From a virus, in the IMG/VR virus record IMGVR_UViG_3300044631_001772, positions 1 through 64,000 of that record: a DNA stretch of 64,000 nt, one strand, 5' to 3'. The position numbers were made by a program, and so were the translations under genes. Below the pieces are notes generated by a model. It saw only the letters and a program-made list of their open reading frames with translations. It did no database searches and had not been told where the DNA came from. This document shows, piece after piece, positions 35,919 through 45,427 of this stretch. Within the stretch, counting starts at the first letter, position 1. Every line of letters begins with the position of its first letter.

Positions 35919-37520
35919 ATGGCACAATTTAATAAGAATGACCAGGACTTTCTGAATCAAGAAAGAACCCTTTTTGAAGTCAATATGATTGCCAATAAGA
36001 ATGGCGAAGTAGTTACTATTGATAATCCATTTCCAGTATCTCTTGGAAGTTCCAATATTACTATTAATGGTAGTATTACAATTCCAGGAATAGTAACAGT
36101 TACAAGCACTCCAGATAATCCAATTCATAATCACATAGTTGAAGTTGGGACAGGTGGAACATTAACAACTCCGTATCTTCCAGTCGGTATTTCTACATTA
36201 CTGAATACTGTAGGTATTGGCACCACAGGGCAAGTATCAATCAACCTCAACAATTCACCAGTCAGCACCACAAATCCATTTCCGATTACTGGATCAGTTG
36301 ATATTGAATTACCACCAATAGCAACTGATGCATTTGGTAGACAAAGAATGTCTACTCCACTCACTCTCTTTGATTCATCTCACAGATATAGAGATAATAA
36401 TCTTTGGAGTGGTTTAGTTGTTGGTACTGGTTCAACAGTTGGATTTTCAACAGCACAAGGTTTGATTAATATGACTGTTGGGGTGGGAAGTACCGCATCA
36501 GTCATTAGAGAAACTACAAAAGTATTCTCTTATCAACCGGGAAAATCATTACAGGTATTGAATACATTTGTAATGAATTCAGCAAAAGCAAATCTTCGCC
36601 AAAGAGTAGGATACTATGGTGCAGACAATGGGATGTATCTAGAACTTAATGGAGATACTTTATATTTTGTAGAAAGAACTTATGTTCCTGGAGTTTTAAC
36701 AGAAACTAGAAAATCTCAACACGAATGGAATGTTGATACGATGCTTGGACCTGGGCATCTCAATCCATCTGGTGTCACATTAGATATTTCCAAAGCACAG
36801 ATTATGTGGATGGATATTGAATGGTTAGGACTTGGAACAGTTAGATTGGGTTTTGTAATTGACGGTCAATTCATTCACTGCCATTCATTTCATCACGCAA
36901 ATCTTATCAATACAACTTATATCACAACAGCATCATTACCTTTGAGATATGAGATTGCAAATACTGGAATTACAACGAGTGCAAGCACACTGAAACAAGT
37001 TTGTTCCACTGTAATTTCAGAAGGTGGTTATGAACTTCGTGGATTACAACAAGCAGTAGGAACACCAATTCAAACACCAGTTGATTTAACAACAGCAGGA
37101 ACTTATTATACTGTTTTATCAATTCGTCTCAAAGCAACGCCAAATAGATTGGATGCAATTGTAATTATGACTGCACTTTCTATTCTTGGTATTACAAATA
37201 ATGCAACTTATAACTGGCAAGTAAGAGCAAGTGGAACATCTAATGGCGGAACTTGGAATGATGCTGGTCTTGATAGTTCTGTGGAATATAAAATTGATGG
37301 TGGAACTTATACTGGTGGAAGAATATTAGCATCTGGATATTTGTACGGGTCTAATCAAGGTTCAACACCAGTTGATATTCTTAAAGAGGCATTATTTAAG
37401 TTTCAGTTAGAAAGAGATGCACTAACTGGAACACCTTATGAACTTTCTCTCGTTGCTTCTTCCAATTCTAATGGTGCAGATATTCACGGGTCTATGGACT
37501 GGGAAGAAATTAGTAGGTAA
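35919..37520 (+). CDS. virion structural protein (cyanophage conserved)
   Basis: 533 residues. The first ~130 residues include NKNGEVVTIDNPFPVSLGSS and prolines in PFPITGSVDIELPP. A conserved core begins DAFGRQRMSTPLTLFDSSHR and continues with YQPGKSLQVLNTFVMNSAKA and WMDIEWLGLGTVRLGFVIDG, known in many phages as a structural protein, probably with a jelly-roll or lectin-like beta fold. It could be a head or neck decoration. Lies directly before gp17 in the late operon. The SD is weak. Confidence 0.65.
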   Translation: MAQFNKNDQDFLNQERTLFEVNMIANKNGEVVTIDNPFPVSLGSSNITINGSITIPGIVTVTSTPDNPIHNHIVEVGTGGTLTTPYLPVGISTLLNTVGIGTTGQVSINLNNSPVSTTNPFPITGSVDIELPPIATDAFGRQRMSTPLTLFDSSHRYRDNNLWSGLVVGTGSTVGFSTAQGLINMTVGVGSTASVIRETTKVFSYQPGKSLQVLNTFVMNSAKANLRQRVGYYGADNGMYLELNGDTLYFVERTYVPGVLTETRKSQHEWNVDTMLGPGHLNPSGVTLDISKAQIMWMDIEWLGLGTVRLGFVIDGQFIHCHSFHHANLINTTYITTASLPLRYEIANTGITTSASTLKQVCSTVISEGGYELRGLQQAVGTPIQTPVDLTTAGTYYTVLSIRLKATPNRLDAIVIMTALSILGITNNATYNWQVRASGTSNGGTWNDAGLDSSVEYKIDGGTYTGGRILASGYLYGSNQGSTPVDILKEALFKFQLERDALTGTPYELSLVASSNSNGADIHGSMDWEEISR

Positions 37521-37525
37521 TTTTT

Positions 37526-39226
37526 ATGCCAAATAATGACATCTATCTTGGTAATCCTCTACTAAAAAGAGCAAATACACAAATTCAATTTACGGAAGAA
37601 CAAATTATAGAGTTCTTGAAGTGTAAAGAAGATCCTGTATATTTTGCAAAGAACTATATTAAGATCGTTTCTCTGGATCACGGTCTTGTTCCTTTTGAGA
37701 TGTATCCATTTCAAGAGAAACTTGTAAAAAACTTCCACGAGAATAGATTTAACATTTGTAAGATGCCACGACAGACTGGTAAATCAACCACCTGCGTATC
37801 CTACCTGCTCCACTACGCTGTGTTTAACGATAATGTCAATATTGCCATCTTAGCGAACAAAGCATCCACTGCAAGAGATCTGCTTGGGAGATTACAACTC
37901 GCCTATGAGAACCTACCCAAGTGGATGCAACAGGGCATTATATCTTGGAACAAAGGATCACTCGAATTAGAAAATGGATCAAAAATTTCATCAAACTCTA
38001 CTTCTTCATCTGCTGTCAGAGGCGGATCCTATAATGTCATCTTTTTGGACGAATTCGCATTCATCCCAAATCACATTGCTGATGACTTCTTTGCCTCTGT
38101 TTATCCTACTATTTCTTCTGGTCAAAGCACAAAGGTAATTATTGTTTCTACACCTCGCGGTATGAATCACTTCTACCGCATGTGGCATGACGCTGAGAGG
38201 GGCAAGAACGAATATGTGCCTACAGATGTTCATTGGTCCGAAGTGCCTGGTAGAGACGCTGCCTGGAAGGAGCAGACGATTGCTAACACTAGTGAGCAAC
38301 AGTTTAAGGTTGAGTTTGAATGTGAATTTTTGGGTTCTACAAATACACTCATTAATCCATCAAAACTTAGAAATCTTGTATATGAGGATCCAATTAAAAG
38401 AAATGCTGGATTGGATGTTTATGTTCACCCAAAAGAAGAACATAACTATCTAATTACAGTTGACGTAGCACGTGGTCTCGGAAACGATTACTCGGCATTC
38501 ATTGTCTTTGACATTACGAACTTTCCATATAAAGTTGTAGCAAAATATAGAAATAATGAAATTAAACCAATGCTATTCCCAAGCATTATTCATGAAGTTG
38601 CAAAGGGTTACAATGATGCTTGGTTATTAATCGAAGTTAATGATATTGGAGACCAAGTAGCAAGTATTCTACATTTTGATCTTGAGTATGATAATGTTTT
38701 AATGTGTGCGATGAGAGGTCGTGCTGGTCAAATTGTTGGTTCAGGTTTTAGTGGTAAAAAATCTCAACTTGGGGTAAGAACTACTGCCGCCGTTAAAAAA
38801 CTTGGTTGTTCTAACTTAAAAACTCTATTAGAGGATGATAAGTTACTTACTGTTGACTACGATATTATTTCCGAATTGACAACATTTGCACAAAAGCATA
38901 ATTCTTTTGAAGCAGAGGAAGGTTGTAATGATGACTTAGCAATGTGCTTAGTTATTTTCTCTTGGTTAGTTGCTCAAGATTATTTCAAAGAAATGACGGA
39001 CAATGATGTTCGTAAAAGAATTTATGAAGAACAAAAGAATCAGATTGAACAAGATATGGCACCTTTTGGTTTCATATCAGATGGTTTAGACGACATGGAA
39101 ACGTTTATTGAAGAATCAACTGGAGATAGGTGGTTGCTTGCAACAAAGGATAATGGTATGCAATCAACTGAAGTTTGGAACGTGGATGAATATGGCGACA
39201 GATCCTATATGTGGGAATATCGCTAA
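37526..39226 (+). CDS. 17: large terminase subunit gp17
   Basis: 566 residues (T4 gp17: 610). The packaging motor ATPase-nuclease acts at the portal. Walker A is PRQTGKST (81-88), Walker B VIFLDEF (171-177), and the coupling motif VSTPRG lies near 207-212. The C-terminal nuclease domain begins ITVDVARGLGNDYSAFIVFD with its first catalytic Asp near 314, and GCNDDLAMCL supplies a late acidic residue. Its stop overlaps the next start (TAATG). No intron or intein is present. Confidence 0.95.
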   Translation: MPNNDIYLGNPLLKRANTQIQFTEEQIIEFLKCKEDPVYFAKNYIKIVSLDHGLVPFEMYPFQEKLVKNFHENRFNICKMPRQTGKSTTCVSYLLHYAVFNDNVNIAILANKASTARDLLGRLQLAYENLPKWMQQGIISWNKGSLELENGSKISSNSTSSSAVRGGSYNVIFLDEFAFIPNHIADDFFASVYPTISSGQSTKVIIVSTPRGMNHFYRMWHDAERGKNEYVPTDVHWSEVPGRDAAWKEQTIANTSEQQFKVEFECEFLGSTNTLINPSKLRNLVYEDPIKRNAGLDVYVHPKEEHNYLITVDVARGLGNDYSAFIVFDITNFPYKVVAKYRNNEIKPMLFPSIIHEVAKGYNDAWLLIEVNDIGDQVASILHFDLEYDNVLMCAMRGRAGQIVGSGFSGKKSQLGVRTTAAVKKLGCSNLKTLLEDDKLLTVDYDIISELTTFAQKHNSFEAEEGCNDDLAMCLVIFSWLVAQDYFKEMTDNDVRKRIYEEQKNQIEQDMAPFGFISDGLDDMETFIEESTGDRWLLATKDNGMQSTEVWNVDEYGDRSYMWEYR

Positions 39227-39453
39227 TGGATTTGGAGGAACAGTTTGAAGTAGAACATTTACTTTTTACAGAAAGAAAATGTAGAGTTTGTGGAATGAAA
39301 AAAAATCTAATAGATGGTTTCTATAAAATAAGAAAGAATAATACACTTCTTTCATCATATGCATATGAGTGCAAAGAATGCACCATAAAAAGAGTTGAAG
39401 AATATAGAAAAAAAGATATTTACTCTACAGAATGGAAATATCCTGATTGGTAG
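39226..39453 (+). CDS. small zinc-ribbon protein
   Basis: 75 residues. CRVCGMKKNLIDGFYKI and ECKECTIKRVEEYRKK give a CxxC...CxxC four-cysteine zinc site, and the protein ends YPDW. It is a familiar cyanophage gene between gp17 and gp18. The fold resembles the zinc fingers of HNH endonucleases but there is no nuclease domain. Its ATG overlaps the gp17 stop; an in-frame upstream ATG at 39211 would lie inside gp17. DNA or RNA binding is inferred. Confidence 0.7.
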   Translation: MDLEEQFEVEHLLFTERKCRVCGMKKNLIDGFYKIRKNNTLLSSYAYECKECTIKRVEEYRKKDIYSTEWKYPDW

Positions 39454-39492
39454 ACATTCATGCACCGTTTCCCCAATTAAAAGAACCATTTT

Positions 39493-39500
39493 AATAAATA
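39493..39500 (+). promoter_or_regulatory. late promoter AATAAATA before gp18
   Basis: Differs from the T4 consensus at the first base. Lies 43 bases before the gp18 ATG, whose SD is CGGAG a few bases upstream of the start. Confidence 0.5.
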
Positions 39501-39535
39501 CTTTTAGATAATTCTGGTTAGCACGGAGAATAAAG

Positions 39536-41686
39536 ATGCCGCTAAATTTAGCATCTCCTGGAATTGTAGTAAGGGAAGTTGATTTAACACTTGGAAGAGC
39601 TACTCCTTCATCGGATAAGATTGGTGCCATTGTTGCACCTTTCGCTCAAGGACCTGTAGATTCTCCCACTTTAGTAGAAAATGAGAACGATTTACTTAAT
39701 GTTTTTGGACAACCATATAATGCAGATAAGCACTATGAGCATTGGTTAACAGCATCATCATACCTTGCTTATGGTGGATCTTTAAGAGTTGTTAGAGCAG
39801 ATGATGATGAAATCAAAAATGCTTTTGTAGGAACTGCATCTAGCGTCAAGATCAAGAGTTTGGAGCATTATGAAGCTTTAGGATATGACGAGAACACAAT
39901 TAGTAATGTTGTAGTTACCGCCAAAAACCCAGGTTCTTGGGGTAATGGTATCAATGTTGCCATTATCGATGCCAAGGCAGATCAAATTCTTGGTGTCACA
40001 ACTACTGGCGCTGTTCTTGGGTATGGGGTAACTCAAGCAATTTCTTCTGTTCTTCCAGGAGCAGGTTCAACTTCCGTTTTAAATGGTTACTTAAAAGGAA
40101 TCATTACAGAAATTGGTGTTGGAAAACTTAGTGTAAAAGTTTTAAGTCAAGTATCTGTTGCTGGTACAGAAACAATAGTTGATTATCAACCAAGTGGTGT
40201 TTATACATTTGGGACAGCAGGTAATGTAACTGTTGTAAATGCAAGTGGTGTTGGTGTTGCTACTACATCAGTTTCATCACAAGCAGATTGGTTCGATCAG
40301 CAGACAATTGGTATTACAACCAGTTCAACCATCAATTGGAATAATATTGCACCTAGACCATCTACAACCGCATACGCTGCTGCCAGAAACTCAAGATTTG
40401 ATGAGGTTCACGTTGTAGTTATTGACTCTCTTGGAAAGGTTACAGGTAACGCTGGAACGATTCTTGAAAAGCACCTAGGTCTTTCAAAAGCAACAGATGC
40501 AGAATTCTCAGTAGGTTCACCATCTTACTGGAGAAAGTACATTGCAACCAATTCAGATTACATTTTTGCAGGTGGATCGCCTGTTGGAGTTGTAACTACT
40601 GGATTCAGTTCTGGATATACACTTTCGAGTGATGTTGCTTGGGATCAAGAAGCATCTAATATTACTTTTGCTGCTGCAGGTTCTTCAACCAATACATTAG
40701 GTGGCGGTAAAGATTATGGTGGTGCTTCTGATGTAACAACATCTGGTTCACTCAGCGTATCTTTAGGTAATCTTTCTTCTGGATATGATTTATTTGAAAA
40801 TACCGATAACTTTAAAGTTGACTTCTTATTAATGGGATCTGCAGGTTATAGTAAAGAGACTGCACAGGCTCTTGCTAATAAACTAATCTCTGTTGCAGAA
40901 CTGAGAAAAGATGCAATTGCATTCATTTCACCATATAGAGGTGCTGCTTTAACGGATACTTCATCACAAACTGCAGTTACTATCAATTCAGCAGAAGATA
41001 TTACGACTAATGTTTTATCTTTCTATGCACCTATTACATCATCATCTTATGCAGTATTTGATAGTGGTTATAAGTACATGTACGATAGATTTGCGAACAC
41101 CTTTAGATATGTTCCTCTAAATGGTGATATTGCTGGTCTATGTGCCCGTAATGATATTAACAATTTCCCTTGGTACTCGCCCGCTGGAACTTCTAGAGGT
41201 GCGATTTTAAACGCAGTGAAACTGGCGTATAACCCATCCAAATCTCAAAGAGATCGTCTTTATACTAGTAGAATTAATCCAGTTATCTTCTCACCTGGTG
41301 CAGGAATTATTCTGTTTGGTGATAGAACTGGACTTGCAAAGGCATCTGCATTTGATCGCATCAATGTTCGTAGACTATTTGTTTATGTTGAAGATGCAAT
41401 TTCTCAGGCTGCTAAAGATCAACTCTTCGAATTTAATGATGAGATTACAAGAACAAACTTTGTAAATACAATTGAACCTTTCCTCCGTGATGTTCAGGCA
41501 AAGAGAGGAATCTCTGATTATGTTGTTATTTGTGATGAAACAAATAACACTGCTGCAGTAATTGATAACAATGAATTTGTAGCAGATGTTTATATCAAAC
41601 CAGCAAGATCAATTAACTTCATTGGTCTTACTTTCATCGCCACTAAGACTGGTGTTTCGTTTGAAGAAGTAATCGGCAATTTCTAA
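39536..41686 (+). CDS. 18: tail sheath protein gp18
   Basis: 716 residues (T4 gp18: 659). N-terminal LASPGIVVREVDLTLGRATP, the internal YGGSLRVVRADDDEIKNAFV, GSWGNGINVAIIDA, and C-terminal NPVIFSPGAGIILFGDRTGL, ASAFDRINVRRLFVYVEDAI are diagnostic of contractile sheath proteins. The middle (about 160-400) is an expanded beta-rich protrusion domain exposed on the sheath. Good SD. Followed by gp19 after a 20-base gap. Confidence 0.95.
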   Translation: MPLNLASPGIVVREVDLTLGRATPSSDKIGAIVAPFAQGPVDSPTLVENENDLLNVFGQPYNADKHYEHWLTASSYLAYGGSLRVVRADDDEIKNAFVGTASSVKIKSLEHYEALGYDENTISNVVVTAKNPGSWGNGINVAIIDAKADQILGVTTTGAVLGYGVTQAISSVLPGAGSTSVLNGYLKGIITEIGVGKLSVKVLSQVSVAGTETIVDYQPSGVYTFGTAGNVTVVNASGVGVATTSVSSQADWFDQQTIGITTSSTINWNNIAPRPSTTAYAAARNSRFDEVHVVVIDSLGKVTGNAGTILEKHLGLSKATDAEFSVGSPSYWRKYIATNSDYIFAGGSPVGVVTTGFSSGYTLSSDVAWDQEASNITFAAAGSSTNTLGGGKDYGGASDVTTSGSLSVSLGNLSSGYDLFENTDNFKVDFLLMGSAGYSKETAQALANKLISVAELRKDAIAFISPYRGAALTDTSSQTAVTINSAEDITTNVLSFYAPITSSSYAVFDSGYKYMYDRFANTFRYVPLNGDIAGLCARNDINNFPWYSPAGTSRGAILNAVKLAYNPSKSQRDRLYTSRINPVIFSPGAGIILFGDRTGLAKASAFDRINVRRLFVYVEDAISQAAKDQLFEFNDEITRTNFVNTIEPFLRDVQAKRGISDYVVICDETNNTAAVIDNNEFVADVYIKPARSINFIGLTFIATKTGVSFEEVIGNF

Positions 41687-41706
41687 TCTAACAGAGGTTA
41701 ACAACA

Positions 41707-42297
41707 ATGGCAACTAGAAATCAAATTAATAATATTCCTTTAAGGAAGATTACAGATTTCAAGAGTAAGCTTACTGGTGGCGGTACTAGAAGTAACCTCT
41801 TTGAAGTTGAGTTAGCATTCCCTGCTGCAGTTGGAGTTGATAATGTAGTTTTGGACAAATCAAGATTTCTTGTAAAGGCAGCTGCAATTCCATCATCAAA
41901 TGTTACTTCTCTTGAAGTTTCTTTTAGAGGAAGAACTTTAAAAGTAGCAGGTGATCGTTCATTCGAATCGTGGACAATTACCGTTATCAACGACACTGAC
42001 TTTGCAATTCGCTCTGCTTTTGAACAGTGGATGAATTATATCAACCGTCTTTCTGATAATACTGGTACAACTGATCCTGCACTTTATCAAGCAGATGCAT
42101 TTGTTCATCAACTTAATCGTGATGGATCTATTTTAAGATCCTATCACATGTATGATTTGTTCCCAACTAGTATCAGCAGCATTCCTCTTGACTATGGCAC
42201 CGACTCAATTCAAGAGTTTACAGTTGAACTACAAGTTCTCTGGTGGGAGGCTATCAAGGGATCTTCTCCTGCTGCTGGTGGCGCCAACATCAACTAA
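41707..42297 (+). CDS. 19: tail tube protein gp19
   Basis: 196 residues (T4: 163). Hexameric rings form the inner tail tube. TDFKSKLTGGGTRSNLFEVE, the hydrophobic FRGRTLKVAGDRSFESWTIT and FAIRSAFEQWMNYINRLSDN are typical of the T4/gp19 family. It has SD AGAGG about 11 bases upstream. The protein at 48637 shows the same fold pattern and is called gp3. Confidence 0.94.
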   Translation: MATRNQINNIPLRKITDFKSKLTGGGTRSNLFEVELAFPAAVGVDNVVLDKSRFLVKAAAIPSSNVTSLEVSFRGRTLKVAGDRSFESWTITVINDTDFAIRSAFEQWMNYINRLSDNTGTTDPALYQADAFVHQLNRDGSILRSYHMYDLFPTSISSIPLDYGTDSIQEFTVELQVLWWEAIKGSSPAAGGANIN

Positions 42298-42325
42298 ATA
42301 GTAAACAACAGTTAAAGTTTATAAG

Positions 42326-44008
42326 ATGGCGAAACTTTTTGGTTTTTCGATTGAGGATAAAGAAGATAAATCAAAATCCATAGTATCCCCCGTACCTCAA
42401 ACAGATGAGGACGGGGTTGATTATTATATTCAGTCTGGTTTTTATGGTCAGTATGTAGATATTGAAGGTGTCTACAGAACTGAATTTGATTTGATGCGTC
42501 GTTATCGTGAAATGGCATTACATCCAGAATGTGATGCAGCGATTGAAGATGTTGTAAATGAAGCAATTGTAAGTGATCTTTATGATTCTCCGGTTGAAAT
42601 TGAATTATCAAATTTAAACGCTAGTGATAAGTTAAAGCAGGCAATTAGGGATGAGTTTAAGTCCATCAAAGAAATGATGGACTTTGATAGGAAGTGTCAC
42701 GAAATTTTTAGAAACTGGTATGTAGATGGTAGATTATATTACTTGAAGATTATTGATGTCAAGAAACCTGAGGAAGGAATAAAAGAAATCAGGTATATTG
42801 ACCCAATGAAGATGAAGCACGTTCGTCAAGAAACTAGGACGAAAGGGAAAAATGGTGAAGCAATTGTTAGCACCTTAACTGCAAACGCAAACCTCACAAA
42901 TTCTGAATTAAGTTATTCAGATGTTGAAGAGTATTTCATTTATTCTCCAGCACCAAATTATCCAATGGGTTCTTTAAGTGGTGCTTCTAAAGGATCTCTT
43001 AAAATTGCAAAAGATTCAATTACTTATTGTACATCTGGACTTGTAGATAGAAATAAGGGAACTGTTCTTTCATATCTTCACAAAGCAATTAAAGCACTCA
43101 ATCAATTGAGAATGATTGAAGATAGTCTGGTCATTTATAGACTATCACGTGCTCCAGAAAGAAGGATTTTCTATATTGATGTTGGCAATCTTCCTAAGGT
43201 AAAAGCAGAGCAATATCTTAAAGAAGTTATGAGTCGTTATCGTAACAAACTTGTTTACGATGCAAATACTGGAGAAATTCGTGATGACCGTAAATATATG
43301 TCAATGCTTGAAGATTTTTGGCTCCCAAGAAGAGAAGGTGGTAGAGGAACTGAAATCACAACTCTTCCAGGTGGTCAAAATCTTGGAGAACTTGCAGATA
43401 TTGAATATTTCCAGAAAAAACTTTATAGGGCACTTGGAGTTCCAGAATCCAGAATTGCTGGTGGTGGTGATGGTTTTAATCTTGGGCGTTCATCCGAAAT
43501 TCTAAGAGATGAACTTAAGTTTTCTAAGTTTGTAGGGAGACTTAGAAAGCGTTTCTCAAATATGTTCAATGATATGCTTCGCACCCAACTTCTTTTAAAG
43601 AATGTTGTATCTCCAGAAGATTGGGAAAAAATGGAAGATCATATCCAATATGATTTCCTCTATGATAATCATTTTGCAGAACTTAAGGAAGCTGAACTTA
43701 TAACAAATCGATTAACTTTAATGACACAAATGGAACCTTATATTGGAAAATATTACTCCACCGAATATGTAAGAAAAAGAATTCTTCGCCAAACTGATGC
43801 AGAGATTATTGAAATTGATACTCAAATTGAAGATGAGATAGAAAAAGGTATTCTTCCAGATCCCAACGCACCTGTCGATGAAATGGGCAATCCAATTCCT
43901 CCAGAAGGTGCAGTAGGAGAACAACCAGCACTTGGAGAAACTCCAATGGAACCTGCTGCCTCGCCCGCACCAGAGGTTCCTACGGAACCCAAAGGTGGGA
44001 AGATATAA
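42326..44008 (+). CDS. 20: portal protein gp20
   Basis: 560 residues (T4 gp20: 524). Dodecameric portal at the unique vertex, the start point of prohead assembly and docking site for gp17. MRRYREMALHPECDAAIEDV, DRKCHEIFRNWYVDGRLYYL, VIYRLSRAPERRIFYIDVGN and DFWLPRREGGRGTEITTLPG are standard gp20 landmarks used in cyanophage diversity work. The C-terminus is a Pro/Glu-rich tail (EMGNPIPPEGAVGEQPALGE). A weak ACTAAATA motif precedes it at 42293. Confidence 0.95.
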   Translation: MAKLFGFSIEDKEDKSKSIVSPVPQTDEDGVDYYIQSGFYGQYVDIEGVYRTEFDLMRRYREMALHPECDAAIEDVVNEAIVSDLYDSPVEIELSNLNASDKLKQAIRDEFKSIKEMMDFDRKCHEIFRNWYVDGRLYYLKIIDVKKPEEGIKEIRYIDPMKMKHVRQETRTKGKNGEAIVSTLTANANLTNSELSYSDVEEYFIYSPAPNYPMGSLSGASKGSLKIAKDSITYCTSGLVDRNKGTVLSYLHKAIKALNQLRMIEDSLVIYRLSRAPERRIFYIDVGNLPKVKAEQYLKEVMSRYRNKLVYDANTGEIRDDRKYMSMLEDFWLPRREGGRGTEITTLPGGQNLGELADIEYFQKKLYRALGVPESRIAGGGDGFNLGRSSEILRDELKFSKFVGRLRKRFSNMFNDMLRTQLLLKNVVSPEDWEKMEDHIQYDFLYDNHFAELKEAELITNRLTLMTQMEPYIGKYYSTEYVRKRILRQTDAEIIEIDTQIEDEIEKGILPDPNAPVDEMGNPIPPEGAVGEQPALGETPMEPAASPAPEVPTEPKGGKI

Positions 44009-44023
44009 ATAATCTTATAAATA
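44004..44023 (+). promoter_or_regulatory. two tandem late promoters TATAAATA
   Basis: Two exact consensus boxes at 44004-44011 and 44016-44023, 12 bp apart, begin 33 and 21 bases before the gp67 ATG. The first overlaps the gp20 stop codon. Confidence 0.8.
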
Positions 44024-44036
44024 TAAACTGTTTTTC

Positions 44037-44207
44037 ATGGAAGAACTTATCGATTTGATTGCAACTGATGGATCACCATTGGTTGTTTCCGACAAAATTA
44101 AAGAACTTTTATACAATAAAGCTGCTGAAAGAGTTGATGCTGCTCGTCCAGAAATAGCATCATTTATTTTTGGTGATGATGAACAATCAGGAGGAGACGA
44201 AGAATAA
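44037..44207 (+). CDS. 67: prohead core protein gp67
   Basis: 56 residues: MEELIDLIATDGSPLVVSDK, a helical KELLYNKAAERVDAARPEIA, and an acidic tail GDDEQSGGDEE. T4 gp67 (PIP) starts similarly (MEGLIEAI), sits directly after gene 20, is acidic and is cut by gp21. The match is by position, N-terminal pattern and charge. It is preceded by two late promoters, and its stop overlaps the next ATG (TAATG). Confidence 0.75.
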   Translation: MEELIDLIATDGSPLVVSDKIKELLYNKAAERVDAARPEIASFIFGDDEQSGGDEE

Positions 44208-44734
44208 TGGCAATAAAAGTTGTTCAGAACGTAAATAGAATTTCTCCCACAGTATCTGTAGCAGCTACTAGCAATCCAATTGCACTTAAAAGTGGATACC
44301 TTCGTGTTGCTTGTGCTTCGACTGCAGTATATGTGGAAACTGGTGGGGAACCTGTAGCTACTGTTAATTCTTTCCTGATTTCTCCTTTTGGAAATGAAGT
44401 TTTAAAAGAGAGAATTGCAAAACAACAAATAGCAGGAATTACTACAGGAGCATCAACCGTAATTACTTTTGATAATAATGCAGGAAATCCATTTTTAGTT
44501 GGTGATTATGTAACAATTGAAAATGCTCAACCTGCAGGAATTAATACAGTTCATAGATTAATAACTGCTACAACTAATGCATCAGTTACTATTGCTGCAA
44601 ATACATCCTCAGTTGTTGGCGTAATTACTGCAACTGGTGCCACTTTATCTAGAAGTGTAAAGGTTTCAGCCCTTGCTCTTGATAATACAACAAACGTTAG
44701 TATCACAGAAGTTGTTCAATTAGTTTCCGAATAA
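44207..44734 (+). CDS. virion structural protein in the gp68 position
   Basis: 175 residues, no clear similarity to T4 gp68. MAIKVVQNVNRISPTVSVAA, SGYLRVACASTAVYVETGGE and a Thr/Ala-rich beta domain suggest a surface or tail decoration. A homologue commonly lies between gp67 and gp21 in cyanophages and is reported as structural. Translationally coupled to gp67. gp21 starts one base after its stop. Confidence 0.6.
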   Translation: MAIKVVQNVNRISPTVSVAATSNPIALKSGYLRVACASTAVYVETGGEPVATVNSFLISPFGNEVLKERIAKQQIAGITTGASTVITFDNNAGNPFLVGDYVTIENAQPAGINTVHRLITATTNASVTIAANTSSVVGVITATGATLSRSVKVSALALDNTTNVSITEVVQLVSE

Positions 44735-44735
44735 A

Positions 44736-45386
44736 ATGAAACTCATCACAGAAGAAGTCTCACAAGTAAAATTCATCACCGAAGGAAAAGGTGCTGAAAA
44801 GAAAATGTATATTGAGGGAGTTTTCCTTCAGGGTGATATTTGCAATCGTAATGGAAGAATGTATCCTATGCAAACTCTTGCCCGCGAGGTAAAAAGATAT
44901 AACGAAGCATTTGTTTCTAAGGGTCGTGCTCTTGGAGAACTTGGACATCCTGATGGTCCTACCGTCAATCTTGACCGTGTTTCTCATAAAATTGTTTCTC
45001 TTGAACAAAAGGGAACCAATTTCATCGGTAAAGCACAACTTCTTGGAACTCCAATGGGTAAGATTGCAGAATCTTTAATCAAAGAAGGAGTTTGTCTTGG
45101 TGTTTCTTCTCGTGGTGTTGGTTCACTCAAGATGACCAACGAAGGTCATAAAATTGTTGGTGAAGATTTTATGCTAGCAACTGCTGCAGATATCGTTGCC
45201 GATCCCTCTGCTCCTGATGCTTTTGTTCAGGGAATTATGGAAGGTAAAGAGTGGGTTTGGGAAGGAGGAATTCTTCGCGAAAAACTTGCCGAGTCAACTA
45301 AGCGTAGAATTAATACCTTAGTTAATGAAAAGACTCTTCAGGAACATAAAGTACAATTGTTCCAACAGTTTCTTTCAAATCTATAA
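44736..45386 (+). CDS. 21: prohead core protein and protease gp21
   Basis: 216 residues (T4 gp21: 212). Serine protease with a herpesvirus-assemblin-like fold that matures the prohead. GRALGELGHPDGPTVNLDRV carries the catalytic His (71) and CLGVSSRGVGSL the Ser (124/125). GKIAESLIKEG and AADIVADPSAPDAFVQGIME are conserved. In T4 it cleaves after (L/I)xE, which bears on the N-terminal peptides of gp23 and several accessory proteins here. Followed by a late promoter and gp22. Confidence 0.94.
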   Translation: MKLITEEVSQVKFITEGKGAEKKMYIEGVFLQGDICNRNGRMYPMQTLAREVKRYNEAFVSKGRALGELGHPDGPTVNLDRVSHKIVSLEQKGTNFIGKAQLLGTPMGKIAESLIKEGVCLGVSSRGVGSLKMTNEGHKIVGEDFMLATAADIVADPSAPDAFVQGIMEGKEWVWEGGILREKLAESTKRRINTLVNEKTLQEHKVQLFQQFLSNL

Positions 45387-45388
45387 TT

Positions 45389-45396
45389 TATAAATA
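45389..45396 (+). promoter_or_regulatory. late promoter TATAAATA before gp22
   Basis: Exact consensus, with an overlapping AATAAATA at 45393-45400; 39 bases before the gp22 ATG. Confidence 0.7.
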
Positions 45397-45427
45397 AATA
45401 TAGATTATATACAAGAATCTAAAACAA

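Noticed and set aside
42293-42300. ACTAAATA before gp20 considered as a late promoter
   Set aside because: Differs from TATAAATA at two positions and gp20 can be read from the gp18 promoter; too weak to list.
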